DNA from: Zoroaster sp. YZ-2022
Lineage: Eukaryota; Echinodermata; Asteroidea; Forcipulatida; Zoroasteridae
Length of the DNA: 64,000 nt
Assembly (NCBI GenBank): GCA_029582265.1
Contig: CM055830.1
Coordinates: forward strand, 20,359,365 to 20,423,364
Reading direction: 5' to 3'
Notes under the pieces: model-generated
The model's input: only the letters and a program-made list of their open reading frames with translations
Database searches by the model: none
What the model was told of the DNA's origin: nothing
Shown here: one piece after another, positions 10,914 through 23,100 of the stretch
How the letters are laid out: each line of letters starts with the position of its first letter
Position numbering within the stretch: position 1 is the first letter of the stretch
Program-made: the position numbers and the translations under genes

Positions 10914-13900
10914 GTTCCATAAATAATTATCAAAATCAAATTAATTGGTTTGATGCGCATCGTTAAAAATTATGGTATTCTAATCAACTTGAGCGAATTG
11001 ACAAAATATATATGATGACCCTGTATCAGACATCCTTAGCAATAACGCAGGCGGAAGAGCCATCGATTTAGAGAAAACAAACTAATTATTAAAATGCCCC
11101 GGTCTCAGAGTAGGGTATTGTGTGGGTACAAATTCCCATTTCAGTTCAGGGAACTTTTCCCTGGAAACCTTTAACGCATGAATATAAATGAAGTCAATAT
11201 CATCGATATGTTTAACTCTCCAGCGACAGCTGCTACTCGCCCTCAAAGGATTATGCACGGAATGGATAGCACAAAGTTGTCATTGTGGTGAATTTTTTTA
11301 ATAGTAAGTTCTGCCCTCTATGATAAAATACTAAAGGACACGTGTCCTGCATATGAATAGTCTATATTTCCGAAACATACCAACCTATATTGATCTATTC
11401 TCTTTCATACATTGATTTCATACGTAATTTCATATAATTTATTGATCCTCATGACATTTGAAAGTGGACAAACTAACCTTTTACCAAAGCTATTTTTACC
11501 TTTTTTCTTCTGAGAAGAAAACCTATACCCTGATGATGGTGAAGTTAGAAAGAATCCTTTCTACTCAGCGTGTCAAATTCAGGTGGGAAAATAACACAAC
11601 TCCAGCTAGAATTCAACCTACGGCAAGTAACACACCTAAAGACATTAATGCTTTTTCGAAGATACAATCATTTTTTTAATCGGATCATAGAGCAAGGAAA
11701 GATGGGATTATAGAGCCAAACAACAGTGTAGTCGCAGGGGACGTTAATGGTAAGCCCCTAGACGAGGCAAGAGTGAATGTTATTTTAAATGTCATGAGCA
11801 ATTGAAGTCTGTAGTATGGTATCATCGGCAATATCAAACACTAGCCATATTCTTGTAAACATCCCTGATCTTCACCGTCATAAAACAATAAGATAATGTC
11901 CCTTTCCGTCTTTTTTTAACGGAAAGCAATCAGCCAAAATTGATTTTCGCAGCATATATTGCCAAAACAGCATTAATCATTTCGGTAGTCGGAATTCGAA
12001 GCGGCATTTCTTCAAAAGGCGGAAATGAAATCCCGCGGTGGGATGTCATTCTGGCGTGATCGGAGCAGTCGTCAAGGACCAAATAAAGAGTGATTGCGCT
12101 ACCTGTTACATGTTTAACCTGTAGAAACTATCGGATGCAGAACTTTTTATAACCTTTTTGACGACTGTTGTGTATTGTATACAGTGGTAAATTACAGCAG
12201 AAACACCTTACATCGTGGGTCGTCAATCCCTTATTAAATCTGTGATTTATGTTGATAATCTCTGTCAAGGACACATTAATAAATTGACCAGGCCTCTCGG
12301 CAAAACACGGGCAATATGGCGTGTAATGACTCTCTGCAATAACGTGAATGAACTCGAAAACACAATGCACAACTCTGATCAATGTTTATAATTTTTATTC
12401 AAAATCCTCGCTGGTTTGTGCTTAAAGATCTTTTGCCAGGTTACTTTATTTGTTATTTTTGTGTATATACAGATTTGCTTTGTGTTTTGATCCTAGTGAG
12501 TACACTTTATGGGTCCACTGTTTTTGGCAAGGTATAAGGTTTTGTTTCTGTTTCCTTTTATTTATTTTATTTTTTAATTTTTAATTGTTTAATTTTTTTT
12601 TTAAACGCAAATTCGCCCCACACAAGGCCAATGGCCACTCCAAGGTGGGGGCTACTAAGTCATTGAGTTGTTACAACGACTCCACACTGAAGAAACCAGC
12701 CCCTCGCACCGAAACAAGACAAGTTAATAACAAGCCTCTTCACGGTGCGAATAGGACTGGGAGGGGTAACTAGTCCAGAACAAGGCAGTTGTTAAAGTGC
12801 CTCTGCCCCTATATAGTGCTGCTAACTGTGAGTTCTTGAATTGATCTCACAAAATGGCAACCCGTGTCATTGATTTCCTGTTTTGTTGTCAATAGTGCAC
12901 TCAATATACGTTTAAAAACAGACTCATATAATAATATCCGACTGAACAGACTGATATAATACATGTATATACATTTAAAAGTGTCCTGAAATAGCATCCT
13001 GCATCAAGTATATCACCTCTTAGTTCCTTGAAGTTGTAAATATCTTTCTCCGCACATTATCACTGATTTAGGTTTATGATTTCGCTAAAACTCAATCTAT
13101 TATTTTTGTTTTTGCGAACCATTCATTTAACGTGATTTATTCCAATGGTGGCCTGGAATCATCTTCACCATTACATTTAATGAATTTTAAGTGGCACTTT
13201 CGGTATAAGCAAAGTACAACTTACACATATGGATATATAAGTCACTAAGTCACTATCATAAACCAAAAACATATAAATATAAAAGCTTTCTAAGTGTAAT
13301 AATGCATGGCAATGATATCAATCATTTTCTAAAAAATAATTGAAAACATGAAAACGGAAAAAACAAATCAACCGTTAACGACTTATTTTCCACTACCCTG
13401 GAAATAATATCATGGGAAACGACATTTTCTCACAAAGGGCAAACAAAACATTGTTTTATAGCCACAGGTCGGTTTCAAAATCGTTTTATTTAATTTTTTT
13501 AATTTAAAAAAAAAAAATCTTGGCTGCAATTTGACATCGTTTCATAGCAAAAAAAAGAAAGAAAATTAAACATGTCTACGCGCAGGTCTGAGGCGACGCG
13601 CGCGAAGACCGGAAACCGGAGACCTTTTTTTGGCCAAATTTAATTGAGTTGAAGGTTTCGCAGACTTTATTATATTACAGGGCATACCCAAACATTTTGT
13701 TTGTTACATACTCATTTAAACCGAATACAATTTTCTATGGACAACGATTATTACCACTAAATCTGTTCTTATATTGGGCAATATTGCATTTCATTCTAAA
13801 GGGACTATGAAATGCAATTATATGTAGGCCTAAGATAGGCCTACATATTTAAGCAAATATTCATTATTAATATTTATTTGTGGTATTGTTGGTATGTTTG

Positions 13901-14080
13901 TTGTATCTGTTTTTTATTATTTTAGTTTAATTTGTGACTGTTGTGATCTTCATGAAGTATGGAGGCATGGCATATAATCAAAGTTATACTGTGGTTTTAT
14001 TACGGGAGGCAGCATGACTTATGGAAAAATTGCATCCTCAAATGATCTATGCAGCCAAGCGAATTGTTTGGAGAAGCAAC
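10914..14080. other. No gene recognised
   Basis: Short frames only. There is a GC-richer patch at about 12600-12830 and a poly-A/T region near 13490-13570, but no domain, TIR pair or array that I can support. Confidence 0.5.
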
Positions 14081-14084
14081 ATTT

Positions 14085-14210
14085 AATAATTGTTGCCTGA
14101 CGTGATGGGGTCCATGGCGTTTTGTACACCCGAGGGGGCTGATGGCACCCGAGGCGAAGCCGAGGGTGCACAAAACCCATGGACCCCCATCACGCCAGGC
14201 AACAATTATT
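14085..14210. repeat. Near-perfect 126-bp palindrome
   Basis: The left arm starts AATAATTGTTGCCTGACGTG. The right arm is its complement, ending GCCAGGCAACAATTATT. Pairing continues through TGGGGTCCATGG and GTTTTGTaCACCC, giving arms of about 47 bp around a short 'GATGGCACCCGAGG' loop region. It abuts the next TIR element with no gap and is likely one end of, or an insertion into, the same transposon family. Confidence 0.85.
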
Positions 14211-14684
14211 TTGTTATACCATGGTATTAGATTACGTTACCGAAGAAATCTTCCAGTAAACTGTCTAAGTCTGTAACTGGAAGTGTCTGGAAGTTGCTGT
14301 CATCTCGTCCCGTTTCGTTGCAGTATTCGCGAACTATTCGTACTGCATGGTCGAAGCGAACAAATTCACACACAGCAGACAAGTTGTTTAGCTGGTCCCT
14401 ACAGTGCATCAAATTGAAATATAGCGTGTTCTGCGGAGTACCAGCAATATAACAACCTCGTGCAATCAAAAGTAGCACTTGTGAAAGATATATGGGGATG
14501 ATACTCCCGGGGACGATCAGGGTGATGTACCACTCTTGAGAGGTGAACATCACTTTTTGAGTGACGTCAGAGGTGAACATCACTTTTTGAGTGACGTCAC
14601 GAGGGTTAGATGAAGATTTGTGATTTGTCATGTGACAGGCTTTCGACCAATGAAATTACACAATCTAAGACCATGGTATAACAA
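14211..14684. mobile_element. TIR element, 474 bp, TTGTTATACCATGG ends
   Basis: The left end TTGTTATACCATGGTATTAG is matched at the right end by its complement, about 22 of 23 positions. The interior has a minus-strand frame of 134 codons without a recognisable domain. It also has a 30-bp direct duplication (14540-14569 and 14570-14599), each copy containing TGACGTCA. No convincing target duplication is seen. The superfamily is unknown. Confidence 0.75.
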
Positions 14685-15840
14685 TTTAGATTGCTTACTT
14701 GCATGGGAATATACAGGTCACGTAGAAGTACTAAAATTATGAAAATAAGGGTGGGGATAAAATCAATGGATCTTAGATATTGGAATTAATTAGTAGTAGC
14801 TTCTTGTAACACTTTTTGTGGATGTGTATGTACACATACATGGCACCCCGGCGCCTGCTTACTGGAGAGTTGATTTCTCATTGTGGGAATGTTAAGCAGT
14901 TAGTACTAACTGAAGTTGGTAAATGTACAAAGTATCCTGAAGACTTCATACTTCATCATGCATGCTCACATTTATAAAGCCACTACACTTTATTGTTATC
15001 TCGAAAAACATGAAATTATCACAGTTTTACATACAATTTACTTGGTGTGATGTCAAATATCCCTTGATATTCCCTATAATTATCTGTCTCTTGTTCAAAT
15101 GTCGTTTAGCTGAAGACAGCATTTCCACCTTGAATCAATACGAATGATCTCAATGCCTTTTCACAGTTTTATGTTTGGTTGCTATCGACAATATTTAATA
15201 AGCTGAAGTATACACATCTTGATTGTACCACATTTTTTGTTATGAAACGATGTCCAATTGCATATAAACAACTTTTCACATAGGGGTATGAACGTTTGCC
15301 TGATTTGTGAGGCCTCTCTTAGCCACCATACTTTGTATATGGGAAATTTGGTCGTCGCGTATACATGTATTACGTACATGTATTTCCCTGTTGGCAAAAA
15401 AATAAAAATAAAATTAAAATTAAAAAAATTAAAAAAACGCGTCACCGCACCGATTTTGAAGCCGACCGATAACCAGAAACCAGAGACTTTTTTTTGTAGC
15501 CTAAGCGGTTCATGTTGCTGCCATCCGTATTAGCTTTTAATAATCAAAGTACACCTTCATGTTGGGCGCCAACTTTACTGATTATATATATATATATATA
15601 TTTACTGATTGTTTATAGTGAGTTCACTCATCGGTATATGGATGAAAAATCTGTTTCGTTAATTGAATCTATAGCTAAACAAATATCAAAAGGGGAATAT
15701 TGGTTTCATAACTCTAATCGGCGTTCAGTGATTATGGCGTACGGCTTTGATGTTTCGCACTGTAGAGGTTAACTGATGGTAATTGACATTATTAAATTAG
15801 TAAAGCAGGCAGGTGGAACCCTGTCTTTGATCTCATAGAC
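14685..15840. other. No gene; short (TA)n at about 15583
   Basis: AT-rich sequence containing a small TA microsatellite (about 15583-15601) and an A/T-rich patch at 15400-15435. No coding feature. Confidence 0.5.
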
Positions 15841-16048
15841 CAGCGGCGTAGCCAGGACTTTTTCAGTGGGGAAAGGGGGAACTGCTTTTCAGTGGGGGAC
15901 CCAGGGGGTATGGGTTTTTTCCTTTTTCTTTTTCTTTTCTTGTTTGGGGCACTATTGGGATTTTTCGTGGGGGGCACCTGGGGGGGCACTGGAAATTTGT
16001 GGGGGGCACGTGCCCCCAGCCCCCCCCCCCCCCGTGGCTACGCCGCTG
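15841..16048. mobile_element. hAT-type MITE, 208 bp, exact 8-bp TSD
   Basis: Termini are CAGCGGCGTAGCCA and TGGCTACGCCGCTG. An exact 8-bp target duplication TCATAGAC lies at 15833-15840 and 16049-16056. Eight-base duplications and CAG...CTG ends are hAT hallmarks. The interior is G-rich and non-coding. It belongs with the copies at 26820, 40027, 43007 and 52410. Confidence 0.92.
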
Positions 16049-16056
16049 TCATAGAC

Positions 16057-17167
16057 TCTCCGTCAACAAGACGTTTGAAAGGAAGGGAAGAGACGGTACG
16101 ACAACATTGGTGCTGCAAAACTGCTTTTACGAATATTCTGACTTTCTTCGAATCAAGTTGAATCATTAAACAAGCAAATTAAGGTTTAAGCCTATTTCAT
16201 TGTTTGTCCAATGATAAATAAAGAGCATTCAACGACGTTGGGTGTTCGAAGTTTCTATGGCAAACATTTATTTTAAACGGGTCTAATTGAATTTCCACTT
16301 TTTAGTGATAAATACTAGATTTGGGATACCAATAGATATTGTGCAACTTAACATCCCTACGAAATGTCATTAAAATCGGCTTGAACGTTTAGAAACAGTA
16401 TTGACAGAGTTAAACAATAGTGGCATATAACAAATATATATATATAAATACAAAAAGCAAATACAACTTTAAGTTAATGCTGTTACCAAAAGGTAAGGTG
16501 ATAGAGGTGATATAATTTAAGAAAATTGGTCATATTATTAACCAATTTCACAATGATTCACAATTCACAATTTTTCACTATTTTCACCTTAACGACACAA
16601 TATTCTTAGCCGAGTCTTTCACGAATTGATATTTCATGTACATGTTGATACGTGTACTCGTAGAAACATTCTGACAAACATTACAAATGATCTTACATTA
16701 CTGTCCTGAAGACAATTATGTTCAGTGTTCAATAAACCCTCAGTATGATTGAAGATGCTGCCAACGTCGAGTGACACTGTAATGCATTGTTTCATCAATG
16801 TGCTCTATAGTCGGTTGGGCTTTTACGGAATACCTATAAATTCTAATAATACTTTATTATATTATTTTGTTTCATCCATAGCAGCCAACGAGGGATTTCT
16901 TATTGTTTAATAACCTGCAGCATAAAATTATGTACTTTTTATAGTATAATATAATGAATTTGTTCGTTTGATGAATCTGATGTTAAACGTGTTATTATCT
17001 TTTCTGAAAATCCTATAAATGATTCGGTTATGTTAAATTGTGATTTTGAAAAAATTCATTTGTATATTGTTTTACCGATATAATTTTCTTGTAATTTTCT
17101 ATCTGCTGATACTATCTCAAATATAGATTCCGTAAACGTTAATTCAAAGCCCTTATACACCTGTGAT
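16057..17167. other. No recognisable feature
   Basis: AT-rich sequence with no long frames or repeats noted, apart from a brief TA run near 16437. Confidence 0.5.
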
Positions 17168-17554
17168 CAGGCGCGGATCCAAGGGGGGGGGGGTTCCGCG
17201 GGGGCACGTGACCCCCGGGTAAATTGAGTGGAAAAAAAAGAAAACAAAATTAGTTCGTCTACATTTCGTTTGCAATCGGTAGTCTGTGATCGGGTGCAAA
17301 GCAAGCTAGTCTGGTTTCTTGACCCGATTCCTCCACGTCTATAAATTGTTCCGTTTCGTCTGAAGAAGGGTCGGGGTACCGTGTGGAAATTACAATCGCC
17401 GATGTCAATTTACTGTCGGATTCTACGCCAGTACGCATAGGCCTGCGAAGTACGATGAGTCTTGCAGCTGATCTGCCGATGGTTTTAACACAGGGCAAGG
17501 AACAGTATGAAATCAAGCCCTTATATATATATAAATTAAATCGGGAGGGTGGCC

Positions 17555-17595
17555 TTAGCTTTCGATCCAATCCGGACCTTCATCAGAGGCTTTGA
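17555..17595 (-). ncRNA. Possible hammerhead ribozyme core of a Penelope-like element
   Basis: On the minus strand the sequence reads CTGATGA (17586-17580), a GGTCC/GGATC stem with a short loop, then GAAA (17563-17560). This is the conserved hammerhead core order. Hammerheads are known in Penelope-like elements, and this lies on the same strand downstream of the GIY-YIG fragment. An extra A precedes the stem, and I could not assign stem III and the cleavage site, so it may be degenerate. Confidence 0.35.
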
Positions 17596-17610
17596 CAAAG
17601 TACAACATAA

Positions 17611-17740
17611 AAACTCATCCATTTATAGGGAAAAGGGAAAGCAAAGGATCATGGGGCGGGATCCAAAAAAGGCGGGAAAATAGTGACCAATTAAAGATAA
17701 GCATCAGTCTAGAAAAAGCCAATAGGAGTATCAGAAGGGG
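17611..17740 (-). mobile_element. Penelope-like 3' region, second copy
   Basis: This is the reverse complement of the block at 7620-7760, with shared ATCCATTTATAGGG, AAAGCAAAGGATC, GGCGGGAAAATAGT and AAGCCAATAGGAGT. It is in the same orientation as the GIY-YIG frame upstream, consistent with the element's 3' non-coding or pseudo-LTR part. Confidence 0.6.
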
Positions 17741-17862
17741 GGATTATTGAGCCACACAATAAGTAGATGTGGCAGCTTATGGTGAAGCTAGGGTAAAGGA
17801 GGGATTATTGAGCCACACAATAGCTAGAGGTGGCAGCTTTTAGTAAAGCTGGCATAAACATA
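17741..17862. repeat. Two-copy tandem repeat, about 60-bp unit
   Basis: 'GGGATTATTGAGCCACACAA' followed by a GTGGCAGCTT...AAAGCT segment occurs twice, near 17741 and 17802, with small differences. It lies between the 3' block and the 29-bp array. Confidence 0.75.
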
Positions 17863-18009
17863 GGACAATACACAAAGGGATACGACAACAAAAAGGTTTT
17901 TTTTAGCCTTACAAATTGAGGAGTTGGTGTGTGGGTGTAAATAGCTAAATTAAAATAGTCCTATGAGAGACAGTTGGAAAAAATGTAAAAGTATACAAGA
18001 TAAGATAAA

Positions 18010-18445
18010 GCAACAGGTTAAAGCAAATACCTGAAGATAGAACAAGTTAGGACATAGACCTGAAAAGTAACAGGTTAAAACAAATACCTGAAAATAGAAC
18101 GAAGGTTAAAACAAATACCTGAAAAGAGAACAGGTTAAAACAGATACCTGAAAATAGAACAGGTTGGGACAAAGACCTGAAAAGTAACAGGTTAAAACAA
18201 ATACTTGAAAAGAGAACAGGTTAAAACAGATACCCGAAAGGAGTACAGGTTGAAACAAATACCTGAAAAGAGAACAGGTTAAAGCAAATACCTGAAAAAA
18301 GAACAGGTTAAAACAAATAGCTGAAAAAACAGGTTAAAGCAAATACCTGAAAAAGGAACAGGTTAAGACAACTACCTGAAAATAGAACAGGTTAGGACAA
18401 AATCCTGAAAAAATAAAAGGTTACAACAAATGCCTGGAAATAGGT
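18010..18445. repeat. Minisatellite, about 29-bp unit, around 14 copies
   Basis: The unit is close to 'CAGGTTAAAACAAATACC' plus 'TGAAAAGAGAA'. Copies vary at the AAAGC/AAAAC and GAGAAC/AATAGAAC positions, and some are shortened. It sits between the GIY-YIG stop and the 3' block, so it is probably the tandemly repeated 3' UTR of the Penelope-like element. Confidence 0.85.
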
Positions 18446-18458
18446 AAAGGTAGCTGGG

Positions 18459-18752
18459 TTATTTGATACCTGTGTTGATATTGAGGCCATAGGGTTGAAG
18501 TGTTTTCAGTTGATGTATCCAGTGTGACTCCCTAAGTTTGCGATGTGTATCATTGCTAGTGCAGGCTTCAATTACAATGAGTTCAACATCATTAATGCTA
18601 TGATTAGGGCTGTTAAAATGGATAGCCACAGGGTAGGTTTTTTTAGTTTTCACAGAGGAAACATGGTTGGCAAAGCGGAGACACAATTTGGTCTTTGTCT
18701 CCCCTATATATTGTATACCACATCTTTTACATGAGATTACATTATATAACAT
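18459..18752 (-). pseudogene. GIY-YIG endonuclease fragment of a Penelope-like retroelement
   Basis: The 97-residue frame has CKRC, then GIQYIGET (the GIY-YIG signature), an Arg in LCLRFANHV, VAIHFNSPNH, a catalytic-type Glu in LRESHWIHQL, and PYGLN near the end. Cys pair, GIY-YIG, Arg, Glu and GLN in this order is the C-terminal nuclease of Penelope-like elements, which nicks the target for reverse transcription. The upstream RT is missing: only about 200 bp of decayed sequence precedes it before the LINE tail. It is therefore a dead 3' fragment. Confidence 0.85.
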
Positions 18753-19023
18753 TGGGTGTTAGTTCTGATTGTGTAGATGAGACCAGTACTGTGGCTTTTC
18801 ACCTTCTGAGCAGGTTTGAGATACAAACAGATTTTGCATCTCGAGCGGTTACACTTAGAGCACCCCTGTGGTGATTCATGATCTGTGGTGATTCATGATA
18901 TATATATATGTATATATATATTCTCCATATAATCTTGAAAACTTTTGCAAAAAAAGTCAGGTGAAACTGGCCAGGAATCGCCTCAGATTGCACCACGTAA
19001 GGGCTTCGCGCTTCGCGCTTCGC

Positions 19024-19335
<312 letters not shown>

Positions 19336-19382
19336 GTGTTGGGTGTGCCCCCCCGTCTAAAAGATTCCTGGATCCGCGCCTG

Positions 19383-20535
19383 GTGATAATCATGAAAACA
19401 TAACAAATTATCATATGTTTAAAAGAAAATAATTTGATGTAAAAGTATATACTGGTATAAAAGCATCCCTCTGAAATATTTCAGTCGGAAGTGCTATCAT
19501 TTTAATAAAACTATTAAAACGATTTCCATACTGAATAATAAACAAAAGTGTACGTTTGATTGAATGCGAAAGATCCAAATCCATTTTAATGATTTTCTAG
19601 ATAATTCTTACACACTTTTATAAGCTGAAAACAGCTGACTATAATCTCCCCTGATGTTACAAACATCAGAGGAGAGGGGTCGAGCCACATTTACGACACC
19701 ATCCGACAGTGATTAGCTTAATCACGAACTTGATGTCCACCGTGTGAAATAACGGTACATCAACTATCGTAACACATAGTCAATAGCGTCGATTTTTGGT
19801 TACGATTGGGGGAAGGTTGGAAGCTGGACCAATTACCTACCTCCTCCTAACTGACGACTCCATGCTCCCCCACCTACCCCCGTACCATCCGATAATACGC
19901 ACAGGACGTTTATACACGTAATCAAATGGTATATTAATTGGAATTTGTATTTGTTCTGCTTTTTAGCAAGGGTTAATGAATACATGTATACATCAGATTA
20001 CACACAAAGTCACACATACAGCACATTCCACGCATAAAGTGTACAGACTTTACATGTCTGCATTATTTCTTATAATAAAGCCTTTGATGAAATGATAATA
20101 GTATAAAATACAATTTAAAATATGGGATGATATATTCACATGTGCTTCCCATCACTTATTTTTTAATGTTGCAGTTTTTGGGAATTGAAATGTACTGATT
20201 TTTTAACACATTGTAAAAATAAATATAATGTTTACTTGAATTACATTTTAAGTGTTGAATGTTAAAACAAATTTGTGGTAAATTGTTTCATTGTAGTATT
20301 GAAGTTAAGCTACGACTAGATTTGTTTTCACAGAGCGACATCGTGGCTCAATCATATTGAGGCTCAACAATAGACTGGTGCTTTTCAAAATTAAATGTGG
20401 TGGGTGGTGATTTGATGTTATGGAACCAGACAAACAGATTCAGTTTGCTACAAGTAAAGTTAAAGATGTAGACAAGCAATGGTAGACTTTGGGGTCACTA
20501 GAGGGCAGCAGACCGGTCCTTTTTCTACTGTTTAT
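19383..20535. other. No recognisable feature
   Basis: AT-rich sequence without clear repeats or coding potential. Confidence 0.5.
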
Positions 20536-21017
20536 GGGTGCACCCCACTAAATAGTGAGGAATTCATGCGCCGAGCTATTTATCATAAAGTGTATGCCCT
20601 CAAATTTTTCTGAAAAACAAAGATTTGAGGCCCATTCATTTGATGGATTGTGTAAAAATGGCCCACTATCATAACCCGGGGGTCCTTGGCTTCCAACTGT
20701 GAGTATTTTGGACACACTAGGCCCTGAAAAAGTGGTCCTAATTTGATTTCAAGCGTAAGGCTTTTTTCCAAAATGGCTGCTTTTCAGTGTGGACGTTTTC
20801 ATTACTGTAGAGGGTGGTTTTCATTGTGATGAGAATAACTCCCTGGAAACCTGGACTTTAGACAGTAAATAGAGAAGAAAATAAAAGGTTATATATCGAT
20901 AAATATTTTTTCTTTTGGTTTTAAAAACTGTGGGACTTCTAAGTATTTTTTAATGATTTTTGAATATTTTGTATTTAGCACTGTTTACTATGGGAGTTTA
21001 TTTAGTGGGGTGCACCC
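20536..21017. mobile_element. TIR element, 482 bp, GGGTGCACCCCACTAAATA ends
   Basis: A perfect 19-bp inverted repeat bounds the element. TTAT lies directly outside both ends (20532-20535 and 21018-21021), suggesting a 4-bp target duplication. Outside that, 'AATTC(A)TG-GCGC' motifs near 20561 and 21026 hint at longer symmetry. There is no coding sequence and I could not assign a superfamily. Confidence 0.8.
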
Positions 21018-21233
21018 TTATATAATTCTGGCGCATGTGTGAAATATCAAGAACAATGGAATAGTTTCTGCTGCCACCAAGTGTTTTAAAGTCTCGCATT
21101 GCTCCAGAGTGCATTCATTTGCTAACAATTGACCTTTGTATTTTCAGAGGTCACTTAATCAAAATAATAAGCTGAAACATCGGTTCTGTGTGTTTGTTTT
21201 CAACCAATGCTACAAAACTTGATTTCAGGAATG

Positions 21234-21409
21234 TCCCATCCTAACTAAAATACCGAGTCGATGCCAAGATCAAGATGCCCCATCCTAACTAAAATACCTA
21301 GTCGATGCCAAGATCAAGATGCCCCATCCTAACTAAAATACCTAGTCGATGCCAACATCAAGATGCCCCATCCTAACTAAAATACCTAGTCGATGCCAAC
21401 ATCAAGATG
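21234..21409 (+). repeat. 44-bp tandem repeat, four copies
   Basis: The unit contains 'CCCATCCTAACTAAAATACC' and 'AGTCGATGCCAA', ending 'ATCAAGATG'. Four copies are nearly identical. The first carries a CCGAG variant, and the last two share CAACATC instead of CAAGATC, showing stepwise expansion. Confidence 0.92.
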
Positions 21410-21454
21410 ACTGCATTAAACCATCCTCTTTTTTTTAAAAGCCAACTCTTTCCT

Positions 21455-21811
<357 letters not shown>

Positions 21812-22197
21812 TATTAAATATATCAGCACATTATTTCACATTGTGAATTTAAGTAAGGCACTATATTTCAAACATTATCCATTGTCAAATTTCATTGATG
21901 TCAGGATGTCAGACCCATACAAAATGCAATAAACTGTACATCTAAATATACACACTCTTGCCTCCCATGAAACCCATGATACTATAACAGAGGCTGCTTC
22001 AAATGAAAACAAGTGTGACATGGTCTACTGAACAAAACAAAATCCTGTGTGAGCACACACTCACAAGATTAATTTCCCTTTCCCCCCTTATTTTACCAAC
22101 TGAATTTCTGACAACTTTTCTGACAAGTTTAAGTCCAACAACAAAGGGAACAAAAGAGGGGAACAATAGGGTGTCCTCGGTTTACACCATATACAAG

Positions 22198-22200
<3 letters not shown>

Positions 22201-22248
<48 letters not shown>
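22201..22248. repeat. (TG)n microsatellite
   Basis: An uninterrupted dinucleotide run of about 48 bp. The Cys/Val frames and His/Thr frames over it are artefacts. Confidence 0.95.
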
Positions 22249-22251
<3 letters not shown>

Positions 22252-22418
22252 GTGTTTTTTCTGTGTGTTTTGTTTGTTTGTTAATTTTTTTTTAACCTTG
22301 TACGCGTTACCAGTACAAATTACCCATGGCTGTCCTTTCAGTGCAATTTTGAAGCCAATCAGAGACACCTTTTACAGGCTCATTGTTGAAGCTCCAATAA
22401 TTTTTTGTTAAATGCCAG

Positions 22419-23058
22419 ATGACGAAATAGTCTAATCGTTAAGTTGCGAGACTTCGGTATTATCGACCCGGGTTCAAATCCCAGCGGTGCCATGACGCTT
22501 TTTCTTTTTCATTTAAAATGGTTATGCAACCACTTAAGTAGTTTAAAATTCAACTCAAAGTAACGAAAGGTATTGGTGGCGCAACCCGCTGGTGTTGGGT
22601 TTGGTGCAGGAGTCCCAGGTTCGAATCCCAGGGACGGCACTATTTTATTATTAAATGATTACGCACTCACGATTCGTTTAAGTAGTATTAAATTCAACTC
22701 CAAATACCAACAGGATAAATGGCGCAAGCCGTTAGTCCATTGGGCTGTCAATTGCGGCAGTTCCAGGCTGGTACGTCCGGGTTCGAATCCTGCTCCTGAC
22801 ACATAGAGACATGGCAGCTGCTGGCTGCGGCAATGGCTTGGGGACCGCCATATCTCTCCCCCGAAGGTTTGAGCGTGGAGGAAATGTACGGACGGGAGGG
22901 AATAAGGAGGGACCGGGAGGGTAGCGACCTCCCAGAAGGGTGCTATGGTGATCATCATGCCGGGGTGTCTCGGACTTTGAGTCATCCGAATACCTGGTCG
23001 ACACTCTGACTAACTCTCCGCACTTTTTTACAATAATTATTATTATTATTATTATTAT

Positions 23059-23097
<39 letters not shown>

Positions 23098-23098
23098 C
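22419..23098 (+). mobile_element. SINE-like element with three tRNA-like modules
   Basis: Three B boxes occur at about 150-160 bp spacing: GGGTTCAAATCCC (about 22469-22481), GGTTCGAATCCC (22619-22630) and GGGTTCGAATCC (22779-22790). Modules 1 and 2 are each followed by a related spacer ('TTAAGTAGT' then 'AAATTCAACTC'). Module 3 leads into a distinct 230-bp G-rich body, an ATT tail and a T37 run (to 23097). This looks like dimer/trimer SINE formation. None of the modules folds convincingly as a working tRNA. Confidence 0.7.
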
Positions 23099-23100
23099 CA

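Noticed and set aside
14227..14631. 134-codon minus-strand frame as a transposase
   Set aside because: There is no catalytic or DNA-binding motif, and part of it is a 30-bp direct duplication. It is too short for a transposase.
15866..16161. Phe- and Gly-rich plus-strand frames
   Set aside because: They translate the hAT MITE at 15841-16048.
19381..19390. 8-bp hAT target duplication for the 2.2-kb composite
   Set aside because: Only GTGAT (5 bp) is shared outside the ends, so I did not assign hAT.
22419..22803. Possible functional tRNA genes
   Set aside because: B boxes are good, but acceptor stems and anticodon arms do not pair convincingly, and the modules sit in a SINE-like context.
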